The translations under genes and the position numbers were made by a program. From Orientallactaga sibirica (taxonomy: Eukaryota > Chordata > Mammalia > Rodentia > Dipodidae), in the NCBI GenBank assembly GCA_036365145.1, contig JAEOAD010000018.1:9938001-10002000 (forward strand): 64,000 nucleotides of DNA, written 5' to 3'. The number at the start of each line of letters is the position of its first letter. Position 1 is the first letter of the stretch. Of the stretch, positions 1-10,679 are shown in pieces. Under the pieces are notes generated by a model, which saw nothing but the letters and a program-made list of their open reading frames with translations, was not told where the DNA came from and ran no database searches.

Positions 1-2547
1 ACAGGAGAATATGGAGGAAATGGATGAATTCCTAGACACATACCACCACTAAAGCTAAACCCAGACCAGATTAATCTCCTAAACAACATATGATACCCTT
101 CAAGATTGAACAGGTAATCAAACACTTTCCCATAAAGAAGAGTCCAGGACCAGATGGCTTCTCAGCTGAATTCTGTCAATCCTTCACAGAAGAACTGAAA
201 CCAATTTTTCTCAAACTGTGCCACACAATCGGAAAACAGGGAAAGATCCCCAACTCCTTCTATGAAGTTAGTATCACCCTAATTCCAAAACCAGGCAGAG
301 ATGCCACAAGAAAAGTATAGGACTATTTCCCTGATGAACCTAGATGAAAAGATCCTGAACAAAATCCTTGCAAACCTAATTCAACAGTACATCAAAAGCA
401 TTATGCACCTTGATCTAGTAGGCTTCATCCCTGGAATGCAGGGGTGGTTCAACATACAGAAATTTGTCAATGTAATACACCACATAAACAAGCTTAAACA
501 CAAAAACCACATGATCATTTCAATATATGCAGAAAAGGCCTTTGAAAAATACAACATCACTTCATCATCCAAACATTGGAGAGAATAGGCATGGACAGTT
601 TATATCTTAACATAATAAAGGCTATATATAAAGCTCCTAAAACTGAAGTAATACTTAATGGGAGAGACTGAAGGGATTCCCATTGACATCAGAAACAAGG
701 CATGGGTGTCCACTCTCTCCTCTGTTCTTTAGCATAGTACTAGAAATACTACCACAAGTAATAAGACAGGAGAAAGAAATCAAAGGGATACAAATAGGAA
801 AGGAAGAAGTTAAATTAGCCCTATTTACAGAGGACATGATTCTATACATAAGTGACCCGAGAAACTCCATCTCAGAACTCTTAAAGGTGATTAACTCCTT
901 CAGCAAAGTAGCAGGATATAAGATCAATGCATAGAAATCAGTAAGTAGCCTTTCTGTATGCAAACAACAAAGATACAGAAAAAGAAATAAGCAACTTTGT
1001 CGCATTTTAATAGCAACAAAAAAATACCTTGGAATAACATTAATCAATGAAGTGAAAGACCTATACAATGAAAACATAAAAACACTCAAGAAAGAAATTG
1101 AGGAGGACCTGCGAAAATGAAAAGACCTCCCATGATCCTGGATAGGCAGAATTAACATTGTGAAAATGGCAGTCTTAACAAAAGCATTATGTAGATTTAA
1201 CACAATACCAATAAAAATCCCAACTTCTTTCTTCACAGAGATAGAAAAAATGATCACAAAATTCATTGGAAAGGCAGAAGGCCTTGGATATCCAAGCATA
1301 TTCTCAGCAAAAGAAATTCCTCTGGAGGCATCACCATACCTGATCTAAAGCTATACTACACAGCCCTAGTAATAAAAACAACATGGTTCTGGCATAAAAA
1401 CCTGAATATAGACCAGTGGAACAGAATAGAGGACCCAAATTTTGGGTGAAGTAACTACAGCTATTTGATATTTGACAAAGGCCCTACCAACGTAAACTGG
1501 AAAAAAGACAGCATCTTCAACAAATGGTGCTGGACAAACTGGATAACCATATGTAGGAAAATGAAACTTGATCCACACATCTTGCCATGCACAAATATCA
1601 AGTCCAAATGGATCAAAGACCTCAATATAAAACCGGAAACTCTGCTACTACTGGAAGAAAAAATAGGAGGAACCTTCCATGATATAGGAGTGGGAAAAGG
1701 CTTTCTGAACAAAACCCCAGCAGCTCAGGAAATTAAATAATCACTCAACCATTGGGATCTCATGATGCTGAAAAGTTTTTCACAGACAAATATACAATAA
1801 CCAAAGCCAACAGATTGCCCCCAGAATGGGAGAAAATTTTTGCCAGCTATACAACTGACAGAGGCCTAATTTCTAGAATTTACAAAGAACTCCAAAGCCT
1901 AAACAATAAATCATCAAACTACCCTCCCACAAAATGGGGCAGAGAACCTCACAGGGAGTTCTCAGATGAAGAAATACAAATAGCAAACACACACTTAAGA
2001 AAATGTTCAATATCCCTAATCATCAGGGAAATGCAAATTAAAACAACTATGAGATTCTACCTTACTCCCGTAAGGATAGCTAACATTAAAAATAACTAAT
2101 GAAAACAAATTCTGGTGAGGCTGTGGAGAAATAGGAACACTGTTTCAATGTTGGTGGGAATATAAAATGGTACAACCATTATGGAAAGCTATATGGAGAC
2201 TCCTGAAAAGGATGAGCATAGAACTACCAACAGATCCAGTTATTCCCTTACTAAGCATTTACCCTAAAAGCTCCAAACCTCAGATCAGAGAGATTTGCTC
2301 AACCATGTTTATAGCTGCTCAATTCATAATAGCTAAGAGCTGGAATCAACCCAAATGTCCATTATTAGATGAATGGATAACAAAGATGTGGTATATCTAC
2401 ACTATGGAATTTTATGCAGCAGTAAGGAAAAATGAAACAATGAAATCTGAAGAAAAATGGTTGAACATGGAACAGATCATTCTCAGTGAGCTCACCCAAT
2501 CACAAAAAGAGAATTGTTGCATGGTCTCATTCATCTGTGGCTCCTAA
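1..2547 (+). pseudogene. L1 ORF2 (reverse transcriptase to C-terminus), decayed
   Basis: ORF2 encodes the L1 endonuclease/reverse transcriptase. Here only the region from just before the RT domain to the C-terminus lies in the window. The reading moves through all three frames (90-320, 301-588, 683-934, 1160-1348, 1465-1740, 1752-2099, 2167-2547), so several frameshifts are fixed. Seen motifs include [13 protein letters not shown] near 135-175, [11 protein letters not shown] near 420-455 and GCPLSPLFF near 707-733. The catalytic centre is damaged: motif A reads IYAEKAFEK where L1 has an Asp before AEKAF, and the FADD motif reads FTED near 827-838. The C-terminal cysteine region (about 2110-2165) has a stop and has lost some cysteines. 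It cannot make an active enzyme. Confidence 0.92.
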
Positions 2548-3995
2548 CCTGAATCCACCCGAGATGCTGTCATTCCTAATAAGTACCCTGAGGACCAGAC
2601 AATAAAGAGGGTGGGACAGGAGGGGAGGGTAAGGGTAGGAGGGAAGGTTAGGTTGGAGGGACACAAATAGGGACCCAAATGGAAATGGTACCATAAAATC
2701 CTATATTCTGAACAACAGGCTAAAACATTGATCCTTCAGCAGGCCAGTAGAGGGAACACCTGAACCACAGGGACCTGGAGAGGACATCATGAAGACTAAC
2801 CTTAATCTTTTCCTGTTTCTCTTTCTCTCTATCCTCTCTATGCTCTCTTTCTCTTTTATATTACCTCTCTTTTTCTTCCTTAACCTTCCTTGGCACTGAC
2901 TTGTAACTCTCAGTACCAGCATGGGGTTAACTTTCACAATGAGCTGTTGACCAGAGATACCTACAAGTTTTCCCCAAAAAAGATAGATTTCTGTCAGAGT
3001 TCTTGATGACTCACCAAAGGTTAATGGTAAGTCCCTACTGCTAAAGATACCATATGCTGTTGAGACAAAACATGGAGTGATGTGGTCAGAATCTGGAAGA
3101 GGGTCAGTCCCCAGACAGCTAGCTTGTCTAGTGCCAGAAGGTGCTACACGAGCAACTGGGGGGAAATGACCGACATCTGTCCAAACAACTCGTAGTCTTA
3201 GCTACTCAGCAGTAAACAACCTGACATGATGCTCAAATAAGTGCAATAGTGGCACACACCCACGGTGGGTAACCAACCTCTCTTGATTTGGCTAACAAAT
3301 CCACTCAGTAGAATAAAACTCATAGCTGGACCTGGGAAACAAGTCAAAACTATGTACCAAAAAAATGAACCCATACTCCAATATCAAGCTCCCACCAAAT
3401 GTGGGCTAGAAGATGGCCTACACATATAAAATTCTCTCTAAAATAACAATGGTCATCCCATCTATCTGGTACTAACTTCTCTTTCCATTGGAGAATTTTC
3501 TTCTCTTTTTCAGATGGACAACGAACCTGAAAGGAGGATCAGCCTATACCTCAACAGGGGCCCAGCTGAAACCATAGAGTAATGGGGGAAATGGGCAAGA
3601 TTGCAGCTTTCTTGGTGAACCCAACAACAGAACAAGGCTGAGGGAGATAAACACAGAGAACATTCAACTCCTACTAAGACAGATATCCAGAGACAAAAAG
3701 GCTCCCAAGACCTCATCGATGAAGTAGAACTAAAATGAACCCAATGTGGCCCAGGGAAATTTGGGGAAGAGGGGGTGGAAAGAGTGTTAGAGCCACAAGT
3801 TGGGTCATTATTCATAGAGATTTTGCCTCTCCCCCATAACTGTTGGCTACCCCCATAATGCATGACCCACATTCCCCAATGAGGAGGGTCCCTTTGGTGG
3901 GGGGGAAGACAGGGAGGAGGCTACCAGTGGCAACAACATGAATGTAAAATTAAAATAAATAAAAAATAAAAATAAAACAATAAATTTAATAAAAA
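1..3995 (+). mobile_element. LINE-1 (L1) retrotransposon, 5' part outside the window
   Basis: A plus-strand L1 that begins inside ORF2 just before the reverse transcriptase and runs through a long 3' UTR to an A/T-rich tail with AATAAA-like motifs near 3953-3995. The UTR between 2548 and 3950 has no coding content. Its segment at about 3748-3895 is clearly related to segments at 58285-58430 and, in reverse, at 16370-16440, which shows it is a dispersed L1 3' end and not unique sequence. The copy is old: ORF2 is broken by stops and frameshifts. The boundary with the flanking DNA near 3995 is approximate because I found no clear target-site duplication. Confidence 0.88.
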
Positions 3996-3999
3996 GGAC

Positions 4000-4570
4000 T
4001 GGAACAGAGTTGCATGCACATGGACAGTATAACTTATAAGTATATGTAGAGAAACGCAAAAAGAACACATGTGGCATCCATCATGTACTTTGAAGATGAA
4101 AAGTATCAAAGAAGAGGGATTGAGGGTTTGTTGGAAAAAAATAACTGGAGTAGAACCATAAGTATGTTCATGGGCCTTAGCTGTATATGTAGAGAATCAG
4201 AAAGAACACACATGACACCTTCCATGTGCTTTCCTGAAGAGGGAAAGTTTCAAAGCAGAGACCAAACAATTTAGAGGAGAAATAAGTGATGAAGAGGGTT
4301 ACACTCATGGCTACCCTGAGTTTAGTGTAAGTACACAGGTAGCAATTCTACAGTTGGTGATAGATTTGGAGATCAGAGAAAAATCATACATTACATTAAA
4401 GTTTAAAGTTACCCCAAACTTTAAAACAGAGGCAATCTGAAAAGTTTAGAACAAGAAACAATGCAATGTTCTCCCATCCCCACCCAGCTAGGCTGATAGG
4501 GGGTAGAGGCCAGACTCAGGTGTGTTCAAGCAGAACAAGAGCTGAAGAAAGGGACCTACACATACCTGTG
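4000..4570. other. Unannotated sequence after the L1
   Basis: No recognised gene or repeat. Two related phrases about 110-130 bases apart (near 4050-4130 and 4180-4260) both mention an ATGTAGAGAA..CA core followed by AGAACACA and a GAAGA..AAAGT..CAAAG run, suggesting an old imperfect tandem duplication. Confidence 0.35.
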
Positions 4571-4578
4571 GTCATGCC

Positions 4579-4745
4579 AGAAGAGAAGGGAAGGAAAGAA
4601 AAGAGAAGAAAGGGGTGGGGAGATGAGGGGAGGAGAGGAAACGGAAAGGAAATGAGGGGAGGATAGGGAAGGAAAGGGAAGGGAAGGGAGGGGGAAGGGG
4701 AGAGGAAAGGAGGGGAGGGATGTGAAGGAAAAGGAAGGGAAGGGT
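4579..4745 (+). repeat. Polypurine (GA-rich) tract
   Basis: About 167 bases made almost only of A and G on the plus strand, built of irregular GGGAA, GGAAA and AGGGG units. Such uninterrupted purine strands can form triplex (H-DNA) structures and often mutate by slippage. Short open frames here are low-complexity artefacts. Confidence 0.85.
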
Positions 4746-4871
4746 GGCCTGGAAGGCCACAGTTTTTAGAGCATCAGATTCAGGTATGTAAGGGGAAGTC
4801 TGATTGGCTAGTAAATTTCATGGTGGATCTCAGAGCCTGCCCATTTAGTTTAGGTAGCTGCTGGACTGTGG

Positions 4872-4890
4872 GCAGCAGGGGGCGCTGTGG
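4872..4890 (+). promoter_or_regulatory. Candidate CTCF binding motif
   Basis: The stretch GCAGCAGGGGGCGCTGTGG matches the core of the vertebrate CTCF motif (SYAGRKGGCRS) at every core position. CTCF is the zinc-finger factor that anchors chromatin loops and insulators. The site lies in sequence I cannot assign to a repeat. Only binding data would prove occupancy. Confidence 0.55.
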
Positions 4891-5109
4891 ATCAGTCTCA
4901 ATCAGATATGGGTTTCATTTCTGTCAGGAGTTCTGAGTTCCATTCTTGTGGAAGGGCCAAGTGGCATGTGGGGTGGCACTTCCTGGCTCTCTTTGAGCCC
5001 CAATCTCTAACTGAAACTGCCTTTAAAAAGCTAGCTTTCTCCCATCCTCCTTCAATCTTACCACTAGGTATTTGCCGGAAAGTTGAAATCAAACTTTCCA
5101 AGAGTTGTT

Positions 5110-5830
5110 AGCACTCTCAAGTTAATTGTGGCAAAGGAACACATTAGTCAAGATATAGAAACATTATAAATTCAACCATTTGATGAATGGAGAAGGTAAA
5201 CATAGTAAGTTATATGCAAAGGGATATTATACTGAAGGAGATATCAGTATAATAAAATCAAGCTTCTTTCAGGTAGTTAGGGACTGAAGCCCAAAGAGGG
5301 ACCAAGGAGATGCCAGTCTGTAAGTCTTGGCCAAACTGAAACTTGCATCTGATCCTGCCCCTCTGGGATAGCTGCTAGTGACAGGCCCAGCAGGAACTTC
5401 TGGTTTCTTCTTTAATTTGGCCTCTTTGGGTCACTCTCCTGAATCCATGGACCAATCAGATATTCCTCCTGGGTTGGCCCTTGAGTCTGAACTAATCAGG
5501 TCTCTGATTACAGACCAGAGCCTGATGACAAGGGTCACCTTGATTGGATGTGTGATCCCTATAATGGAGGTAACCCACATGGCCCAGTCCTTGCCTATTG
5601 CCCTGGGACCTGCACACCCCCATGAATCTGTTGTTCCTTCCCAGCCTGACTAGGACCAGCTTGGCGGGGAAAGGGAGAGTGTTTATCATCTTGACTTGGG
5701 CATTTTTCTGCTTGCCTTCTATATGTATCACGCTTTGGGGGACCTTCTCACTTTGATTTATCTTTTGTCACTGGGTCCTCACTATCTCGTAAACCTTTCT
5801 GGTCTTTCATTTGATAGGGCTTGTAGGTCC
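5110..5830. other. Unique intergenic sequence
   Basis: No gene or confident repeat. Frames of 60-90 codons on both strands overlap each other and show no domain, so I regard them as chance openings. Confidence 0.4.
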
Positions 5831-5834
5831 TATC

Positions 5835-5890
5835 TTTTTTTATTGTTTTGTTTTTCAGGGTCTCATACTAGCCCAGGCTGACCTGAAATT
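5835..5890 (-). mobile_element. B1 SINE fragment
   Basis: A T-rich run followed by GGGTCTCATACTAGCCCAGG and GCTGACCTGAAATTCA corresponds to the 3' half of a minus-strand B1. The rest of the element is missing. Confidence 0.6.
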
Positions 5891-6409
5891 CATTCTGTCC
5901 TTCTTTCTGTTTACTTTTAGAGACTGCATGCTTGGGGTCATACCCAACCCTGTCCTGTGCATAGCACATGCATGCAGGAATTAACCTTCAAACAATAGCA
6001 GGTGATGATTAGGACAAATGAAGTCATACCTTGTTCCCTTGATCTTCTCGTATTTTCTCTTAACTCTTTCATTCTTGGGCTGGGCATGTATCTCATGCTG
6101 ATGGTCAGAAAAGAGCAAGGGTGCTGCTGAGCCTTGTGTGAACACTGAGCAGGTTTTACTTCAGCCTCAAGCTTGAAATATGTGCAGCCCAGCAATTAGG
6201 AGAGGAAGGTTAATAGTGAAATAATAATGTAACCAGTCCTTTAGCCAACATGCTACATTCTAGGCAGTGACAATACTTTGGACTAAAGGTTTATCTGACC
6301 CATACTTATTGCATCATCTATTGCATTAGCAACTACAAGGTAACTTTGGTGAGCTGGGATCATTGAATCAGGATGCAAATCCTTGACCATCTGGACCACA
6401 AAACTTATG

Positions 6410-6620
6410 TAGAAGGAACATGGAATCTTGAAAGGACATCTTAGCTTTGTCATACAAATGCAGGCCAGTCACTTGTCCTTCCAGAGATTAGGTTTCTTCA
6501 CCAGCTTAATTAGAATAATTATCTGAGTTTTCATTATTGGCAATAATTATGAAATAAGATGAATGTATTAAAATACATGTACATGGAACATAGTAGATAT
6601 TCACTAAAGATTTTATTTTA
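6410..6620 (+). mobile_element. MIR-like ancient SINE
   Basis: Contains the MIR order of signals: CAGTCACTTGTCC, a TTCTTCACC segment, a region of AAT-rich spacer, and a terminal ACATAGTAGATATTCACT. These old tRNA-derived SINEs are degenerate, so borders are approximate. Confidence 0.5.
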
Positions 6621-6732
6621 AAGTTAAAGTCCCAAGTCAAGGGAATTTTCAGATTTTTAAATTTTGCAATATGATAGTTCTATGACTCTGGTTAGAAGAT
6701 GGATTTGCACAAGTTTGGTTTGGATGAGAGAG

Positions 6733-6890
6733 TTTTTTTTTTGGGGGGGGGGTTTCGAGGTAAAGTCTCACTCTAGCTCAGGCTGACCTGGAATTCACTA
6801 TGTAGTCAAGGTGTCCTCAAACTCACGGTGATCCTCCTACCTCTGCCTCCTGAGTGCTGAGATTAAAGGCGTGTGCCACTACGCCCGGCT
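6733..6890 (-). mobile_element. B1 SINE
   Basis: Full-length minus-strand B1: T-tract, then GGTAAAGTCTCACTCTAGC-type text, GATCCTCCTACCTCTGCC, GTGCTGAGATTAAAGGC and the terminal ACGCCCGGCT. A GAGAGTTTTT target-site duplication flanks it (about 6728 and 6892). B1 derives from 7SL RNA and is moved by L1 proteins. Confidence 0.92.
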
Positions 6891-7512
6891 TGAGAGTTTT
6901 TAAAATGATCAATTAATTTTTTTTTAAAACAAACGAAACATGTCCACATTTCTCTGACTCTTAAGTACAAAGGTGACTGTGACATCCCATTCCAAATTCC
7001 AGTTCTGTTTCATTCCTGAGGGAAAAGGCAGGGGAGACAAAAGCCTCCCCTTGAGGCAGCTGGGGCAGAAAAGAAAATACCATGAGCAAGACTGGAAGGC
7101 AAAAGCTAGTCCTGTGCTGCGAAGAACTCTGTTGATTTTGTGTTACCTGATTTTCCACTCACCGGGCCTTGCTCTTTTGGCCCTCAGTTGAATCTGAGAA
7201 AATTAGTTCCTTTACAAAAGAGAATTACCAATCAATTAGAAGACAATTTAATGACCTTATATTTGCACAATTCAGTTTCTTACAAATCTGCAATGTGCCA
7301 CTACACTGGCAAGACCTGTATTCTATTAAATCCGAAGAACCTGCTTTCACGTCAATGGATGAGCTTGGCCATGTGTCTGTGGTATGCATGACATTCCACT
7401 ATGCTTGGTTTGTACTCAATGTGCAATCTAGCTTTACCTTCTTTGAGAGTCAATCCCTATGAAGAACATCATATTTCTATGGCTCCAATAAAAAATGACA
7501 TTTTTATTTCTT

Positions 7513-7650
7513 CTTAAAATTTTTTATTGATAACTTCCATACATATAGACAATACACCATGATCATAAACCTCTCCCAACACTTCTAAGTCAAAATTTTA
7601 AAAATGAGTTTAACTCTACTCTGGATGGAGTTTCTCCATAAAAAACATTT
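7513..7650 (-). mobile_element. L1 3'-end fragment
   Basis: In reverse, this reads as an L1 3' terminus: a run ending in TATGGAAGTTATCAATAAAAA preceded by a segment like the one at 10297-10385. The element is severely 5'-truncated and joins the SINE starting at about 7656. Confidence 0.65.
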
Positions 7651-7655
7651 TTGTG

Positions 7656-7905
7656 GGGCTGAAGAGATGGCTTAGCTGCTTAGGCACCTGCCTGCTAAGC
7701 CTAAGAATGCTAGTTCCAATCTCCAGGTCCCATGTTTAGCCAGATGCAAAGTGATGCAAGGATTCAATGCTGCACTTGCTTACAAGGGAGCACATGTATC
7801 TGGAGTTCGTTCACAGCAGCTGAGAGGCTGCTGGCGTACCCATTCTCTATCAGTCTCCCCCCCCCCGCTCTCTCTCTCATCTCTCTCTCTCAAAAAAAAT
7901 TCTTG
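7656..7905 (+). mobile_element. tRNA-like SINE with CT-rich 3' end
   Basis: Starts GGGGCTGAAGAGATGGCTTA with a tRNA-like A-box, continues through GCCTAAGAATGCTAGTTCC (B-box region), GCCAGATGCAAAGTG, TCTGGAGTTCGTTCACAGCA and CCCATTCTCT, and ends in a CT tract plus A-run. The same architecture recurs at 22374 and, in reverse, at 60938-61208, defining a young lineage-specific family. Confidence 0.88.
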
Positions 7906-7921
7906 TCAATCTATTCAAACT

Positions 7922-8130
7922 AGGTTTTGGGAGATGGTTCAGAAGTTAAAAGTGATTGCACTAGTACCCACATAAAGCCAGATACACAAAGTGACACATG
8001 CATCTGGAGTTCATTTGCAGCAGCAAGAAGTTCTGGCATGCTCATTCATATTATCTCTTTCTCCCCCATCCATATTATCTCTTCTCACAAATAAGTAGAG
8101 AGGAAAATATTCAAAATAATTTTAAGTATT
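7922..8130 (+). mobile_element. tRNA-like SINE, older copy
   Basis: GGGAGATGGTTCAGAAGTTAA, AAGCCAGATACACAAAGTGA and ATCTGGAGTTCATTTGCAGC match the SINE family just upstream, but the copy is more diverged and lacks part of the B-box region. Confidence 0.75.
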
Positions 8131-8134
8131 TTTT

Positions 8135-8340
8135 CTTTTTCAAATATTTTATTTATTTGCAAGCAGAAACAGAGTAAGAAAGAGAAAGACAGAGAAAAAA
8201 ATGGGCCTCTAGCTGCTGCAAACAAACTCTAAATGCATGATCCACTTTGTGCATCTGGCTTTATATGGGTACTGGGGAATCAAACCTGGGTTCTTTGGCT
8301 TGCAAGTGCCTTAACCACTAAGCAATCTGTCCATCCTTCT
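8135..8340 (-). mobile_element. tRNA-like SINE
   Basis: Minus-strand copy: AAATATTTTATTTATTTGC tail, a GA-rich tract, GGGCCTCTAGCTGCTGCAAA, GTGCATCTGGCTTTATATGG, GGTACTGGGGAATCAAACC and TTAACCACTAAGCAATCTGT near the tRNA-like 5' end. Confidence 0.85.
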
Positions 8341-8351
8341 TCTGTTTTTCT

Positions 8352-8378
8352 TGTGTGTGTGTGTGTGTGTGTGTGTGT
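8352..8378. repeat. (GT)n microsatellite
   Basis: About 13 perfect GT units between two SINE-derived segments, most likely arisen from a SINE tail. Confidence 0.95.
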
Positions 8379-8385
8379 ACAATAC

Positions 8386-8583
8386 ATGTGATGTAGTGTG
8401 GATCCTGGAGATGTGTGAGCCTCAGTGATTCCCTGCTTTCCATTCCCCACAGGACTAGGTTTACTGATGTGCATGGCTATGCCTAGCTATTTACATGGGT
8501 TATAGAGATTTGAACACTGGACCCTTAAGGCCCTCATGCTTGCTTAGGAAGTGCACTTAACCACTAAACCATCTCTCCATCCT
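8386..8583 (-). mobile_element. tRNA-related SINE (B3/B4-like)
   Basis: The right half, with ACATGGGTTATAGAGATTTG and CACTTAACCACTAAACCATC followed by TCTCCATCC, is the reverse of a tRNA-like SINE head. The left half resembles a B1-related body. The subclass is uncertain. Confidence 0.6.
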
Positions 8584-8589
8584 CATTTA

Positions 8590-9335
8590 TTCTTTTTATT
8601 CCTGTATTCTTTTTTCCTCTTGGTGGCAGCTAGTTGTTCAAACATCAAGCACTTGTATTTAAGCCCATAAATGTTTACAGCCCATAAGGAGGCCCTGTGC
8701 CTCAGGTCTCTAAGAGATCAAGGGTTCAAATGACAGCCCCTTCTATCCTTTCAACTTGCTGTGTTGGAAGAAGTGTGTTCATGGAGGTGTGTAGGCAGAG
8801 CTCTGTGCATTCAGTATTATTTGTGGATATGTAGAGACCTCCACATACAGAAGCTTCAGATTCCCTGTAGTTTTCATATGATAGAAAGCTACTGAAAAGG
8901 TATGACTCTTGCCATCTGTCTTCTTTTCTTCTTTAACAAACATTCCATCAACACAAATGCCCCTTCATGGTAGGCCTGAGGTTCCCCTTTAGATAGGGCT
9001 GAAGTATGAAGGCTGCTAAAAAACCTTTAGTTTAGAATGTTATTTTCTGGAGCACTCAGCCATGAGATTTTCCTCCAGGCTGATTCCAAAATGTTAAGTC
9101 TGAGCAGAAAGATGAATGTTTCATGCAGTTACTTCATCTTAAACCAGAAGCTCCTTCAATATTGTTGCTGTGCACATGAACACTAGGCAAAAGCCACTCT
9201 TATAAAATTCAAAATCTGTTGAATGGAACAGTCTAGAATGTTGGACCTTATTTCCCTTTTCATCAACTTTGTTGAAATTCTGACTTGTTCAAGAAGCACT
9301 ACAGTAGGTGCTTTTCACATACATTCAAAATTTCC
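8590..9335. other. Unique intergenic sequence
   Basis: I recognise no repeat, gene or regulatory motif here. Confidence 0.4.
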
Positions 9336-9338
9336 AAT

Positions 9339-9513
9339 GCCGGACGTGGTGGCGCACACCTTTAATCCCAGCATTCTGGAGGCAGAGGTAGGAGGATCGC
9401 CGTGAGTTTCAGGCTACCCTGAAACTACACACTACACAGTTAATTCCAGGTCAGCCTGGACCAGAGTGAGACCCTACCTAGAAAAAACAAAACAAAACAA
9501 AACAAAAAAAAAA
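9339..9513 (+). mobile_element. B1 SINE
   Basis: Plus-strand B1 with GCCGGACGTGGTGGCGCACA, CCTTTAATCCCAGCATTCTG, GGCAGAGGTAGGAGGATCGC and the 3' text CCAGAGTGAGACCCTACCTA, ending in an (AAAAC)n tail. Similar TTTCCAA/ATTCCAA sequences flank it. The middle shows a small local duplication of ACACTACAC. Confidence 0.92.
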
Positions 9514-9519
9514 TTCCAA

Positions 9520-10290
9520 CCTTGTGACGTCCTTTAGACTTTTCTAACAATTATAGAGGGTGGACAGCACTGTGCCCACATTGCACCCTTAATCAGAACT
9601 ACCTCAGGAACTCATCTAGAAAGGAGAGAAGGAAGTATGTTTTGTATGTTACAGTTATGGGGGAATTTTCTCATCCAGATAACAAATCACATGTCCACTA
9701 CCAAAATAGCCGGAGAGTCAATTTCTGGCTACATCATTGTTCTTGTCCATTTTACAGAGATTCATTTCTTTGGTAATCATTGCAGATTATCCCCCAGAAC
9801 TTCCCTTCCCTTCCTATTCCTAGCCTCCTCTCATAGGTCTAGATTATTGCAACATCTCAGTAGCTGTTCTCCTTGATTCCAGCACTTCTCCCTTCTCAAT
9901 CCCATTTGTCTAGGATAACAGTGTTGGCTTAGTTTCTAATAGTTTTTCATTAAGATCCTATGTGCAGGCATGTGATGTGCTACACATATGCCCCTCAGTG
10001 CCTGTGTCCTTGTCAAAGCCTAAGAGTGTCAAAGGTAGAAGCCTGCCATTCTAACCTCTGCAGGAGGTTTCACCGCTCCTCAGAAGGTCCATACCCAATA
10101 ATGTGAGACTACAAAAAATACTAATAATTCTGTCTATCCTAGCCTAACTCATGACAACAAAAGTGTTCCTTCTAGCTCCAGAGCCCCTATGGGCTGGATG
10201 AGGCTTTTAAGCGTATATCACACCTCTGCTTCTCTTCTGACCTATTACTAATCCCTTTTCCTTCCACTGGTCTTTATTTCAAGGAAACTC
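9520..10290. other. Unique intergenic sequence
   Basis: No gene or confident repeat seen between the B1 and the L1 3' end. Confidence 0.4.
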
Positions 10291-10292
10291 TT

Positions 10293-10390
10293 TTTTAAAA
10301 TTTTTATTTTTTATCGACAACTTCCATAATTGTAGACAATATTCCATGGTATTTCCCTCCCTCCCCCACTTTCCCCTTTGAAACTCCACT
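10293..10390 (-). mobile_element. L1 3'-end fragment
   Basis: Read in reverse, it ends ATAATTGTGGAAGTTGTCGAT-like text followed by AAAAAATAAAAATT. This is the terminal sequence of an L1 3' UTR and is related to 7513-7570 and, in opposite orientation, 53205-53245. Confidence 0.7.
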
Positions 10391-10510
10391 CTCCATCATA
10401 TCCCCTCTTCATCTTGATCAGAAAGCTTCCTTCATGTGTACCAGCTGACAGAAAGCTAGAAAAAGCTACACTGCATGCAGTTCAAGGAAAGTCTTTAAAA
10501 ACATTGGGCT

Positions 10511-10668
10511 TGCCGGGCGTGGTGGTGCACGCCTTTAATCCCAGCACTCGGGAGGCAGAGGTAGGAGGATCGCCAAGAGTTCGAGGCCACCCTGAGACTA
10601 CATAGTTAATTCCAGGTCAGCCTGGACCAGAGTGAGACCCTACCTTGCAAAACCAAAAAAAAAAAAAA
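10511..10668 (+). mobile_element. B1 SINE with target-site duplication
   Basis: Close to the family consensus: GCCGGGCGTGGTGGTGCACG, CCTTTAATCCCAGCACTCGG, through AGTGAGACCCTACCTTGC and an A-tail. ATTGGGCT occurs at 10503-10510 and again at 10669-10676 as the insertion footprint. The high similarity to consensus suggests a fairly young copy. Confidence 0.95.
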
Positions 10669-10679
10669 ATTGGGCTCTT

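Noticed and set aside
655..1299. 214-codon minus-strand frame, the longest in the window
   Set aside because: It is the antisense shadow of L1 ORF2.
3510..3872. 120-codon minus-strand frame
   Set aside because: Antisense to the L1 3' UTR.
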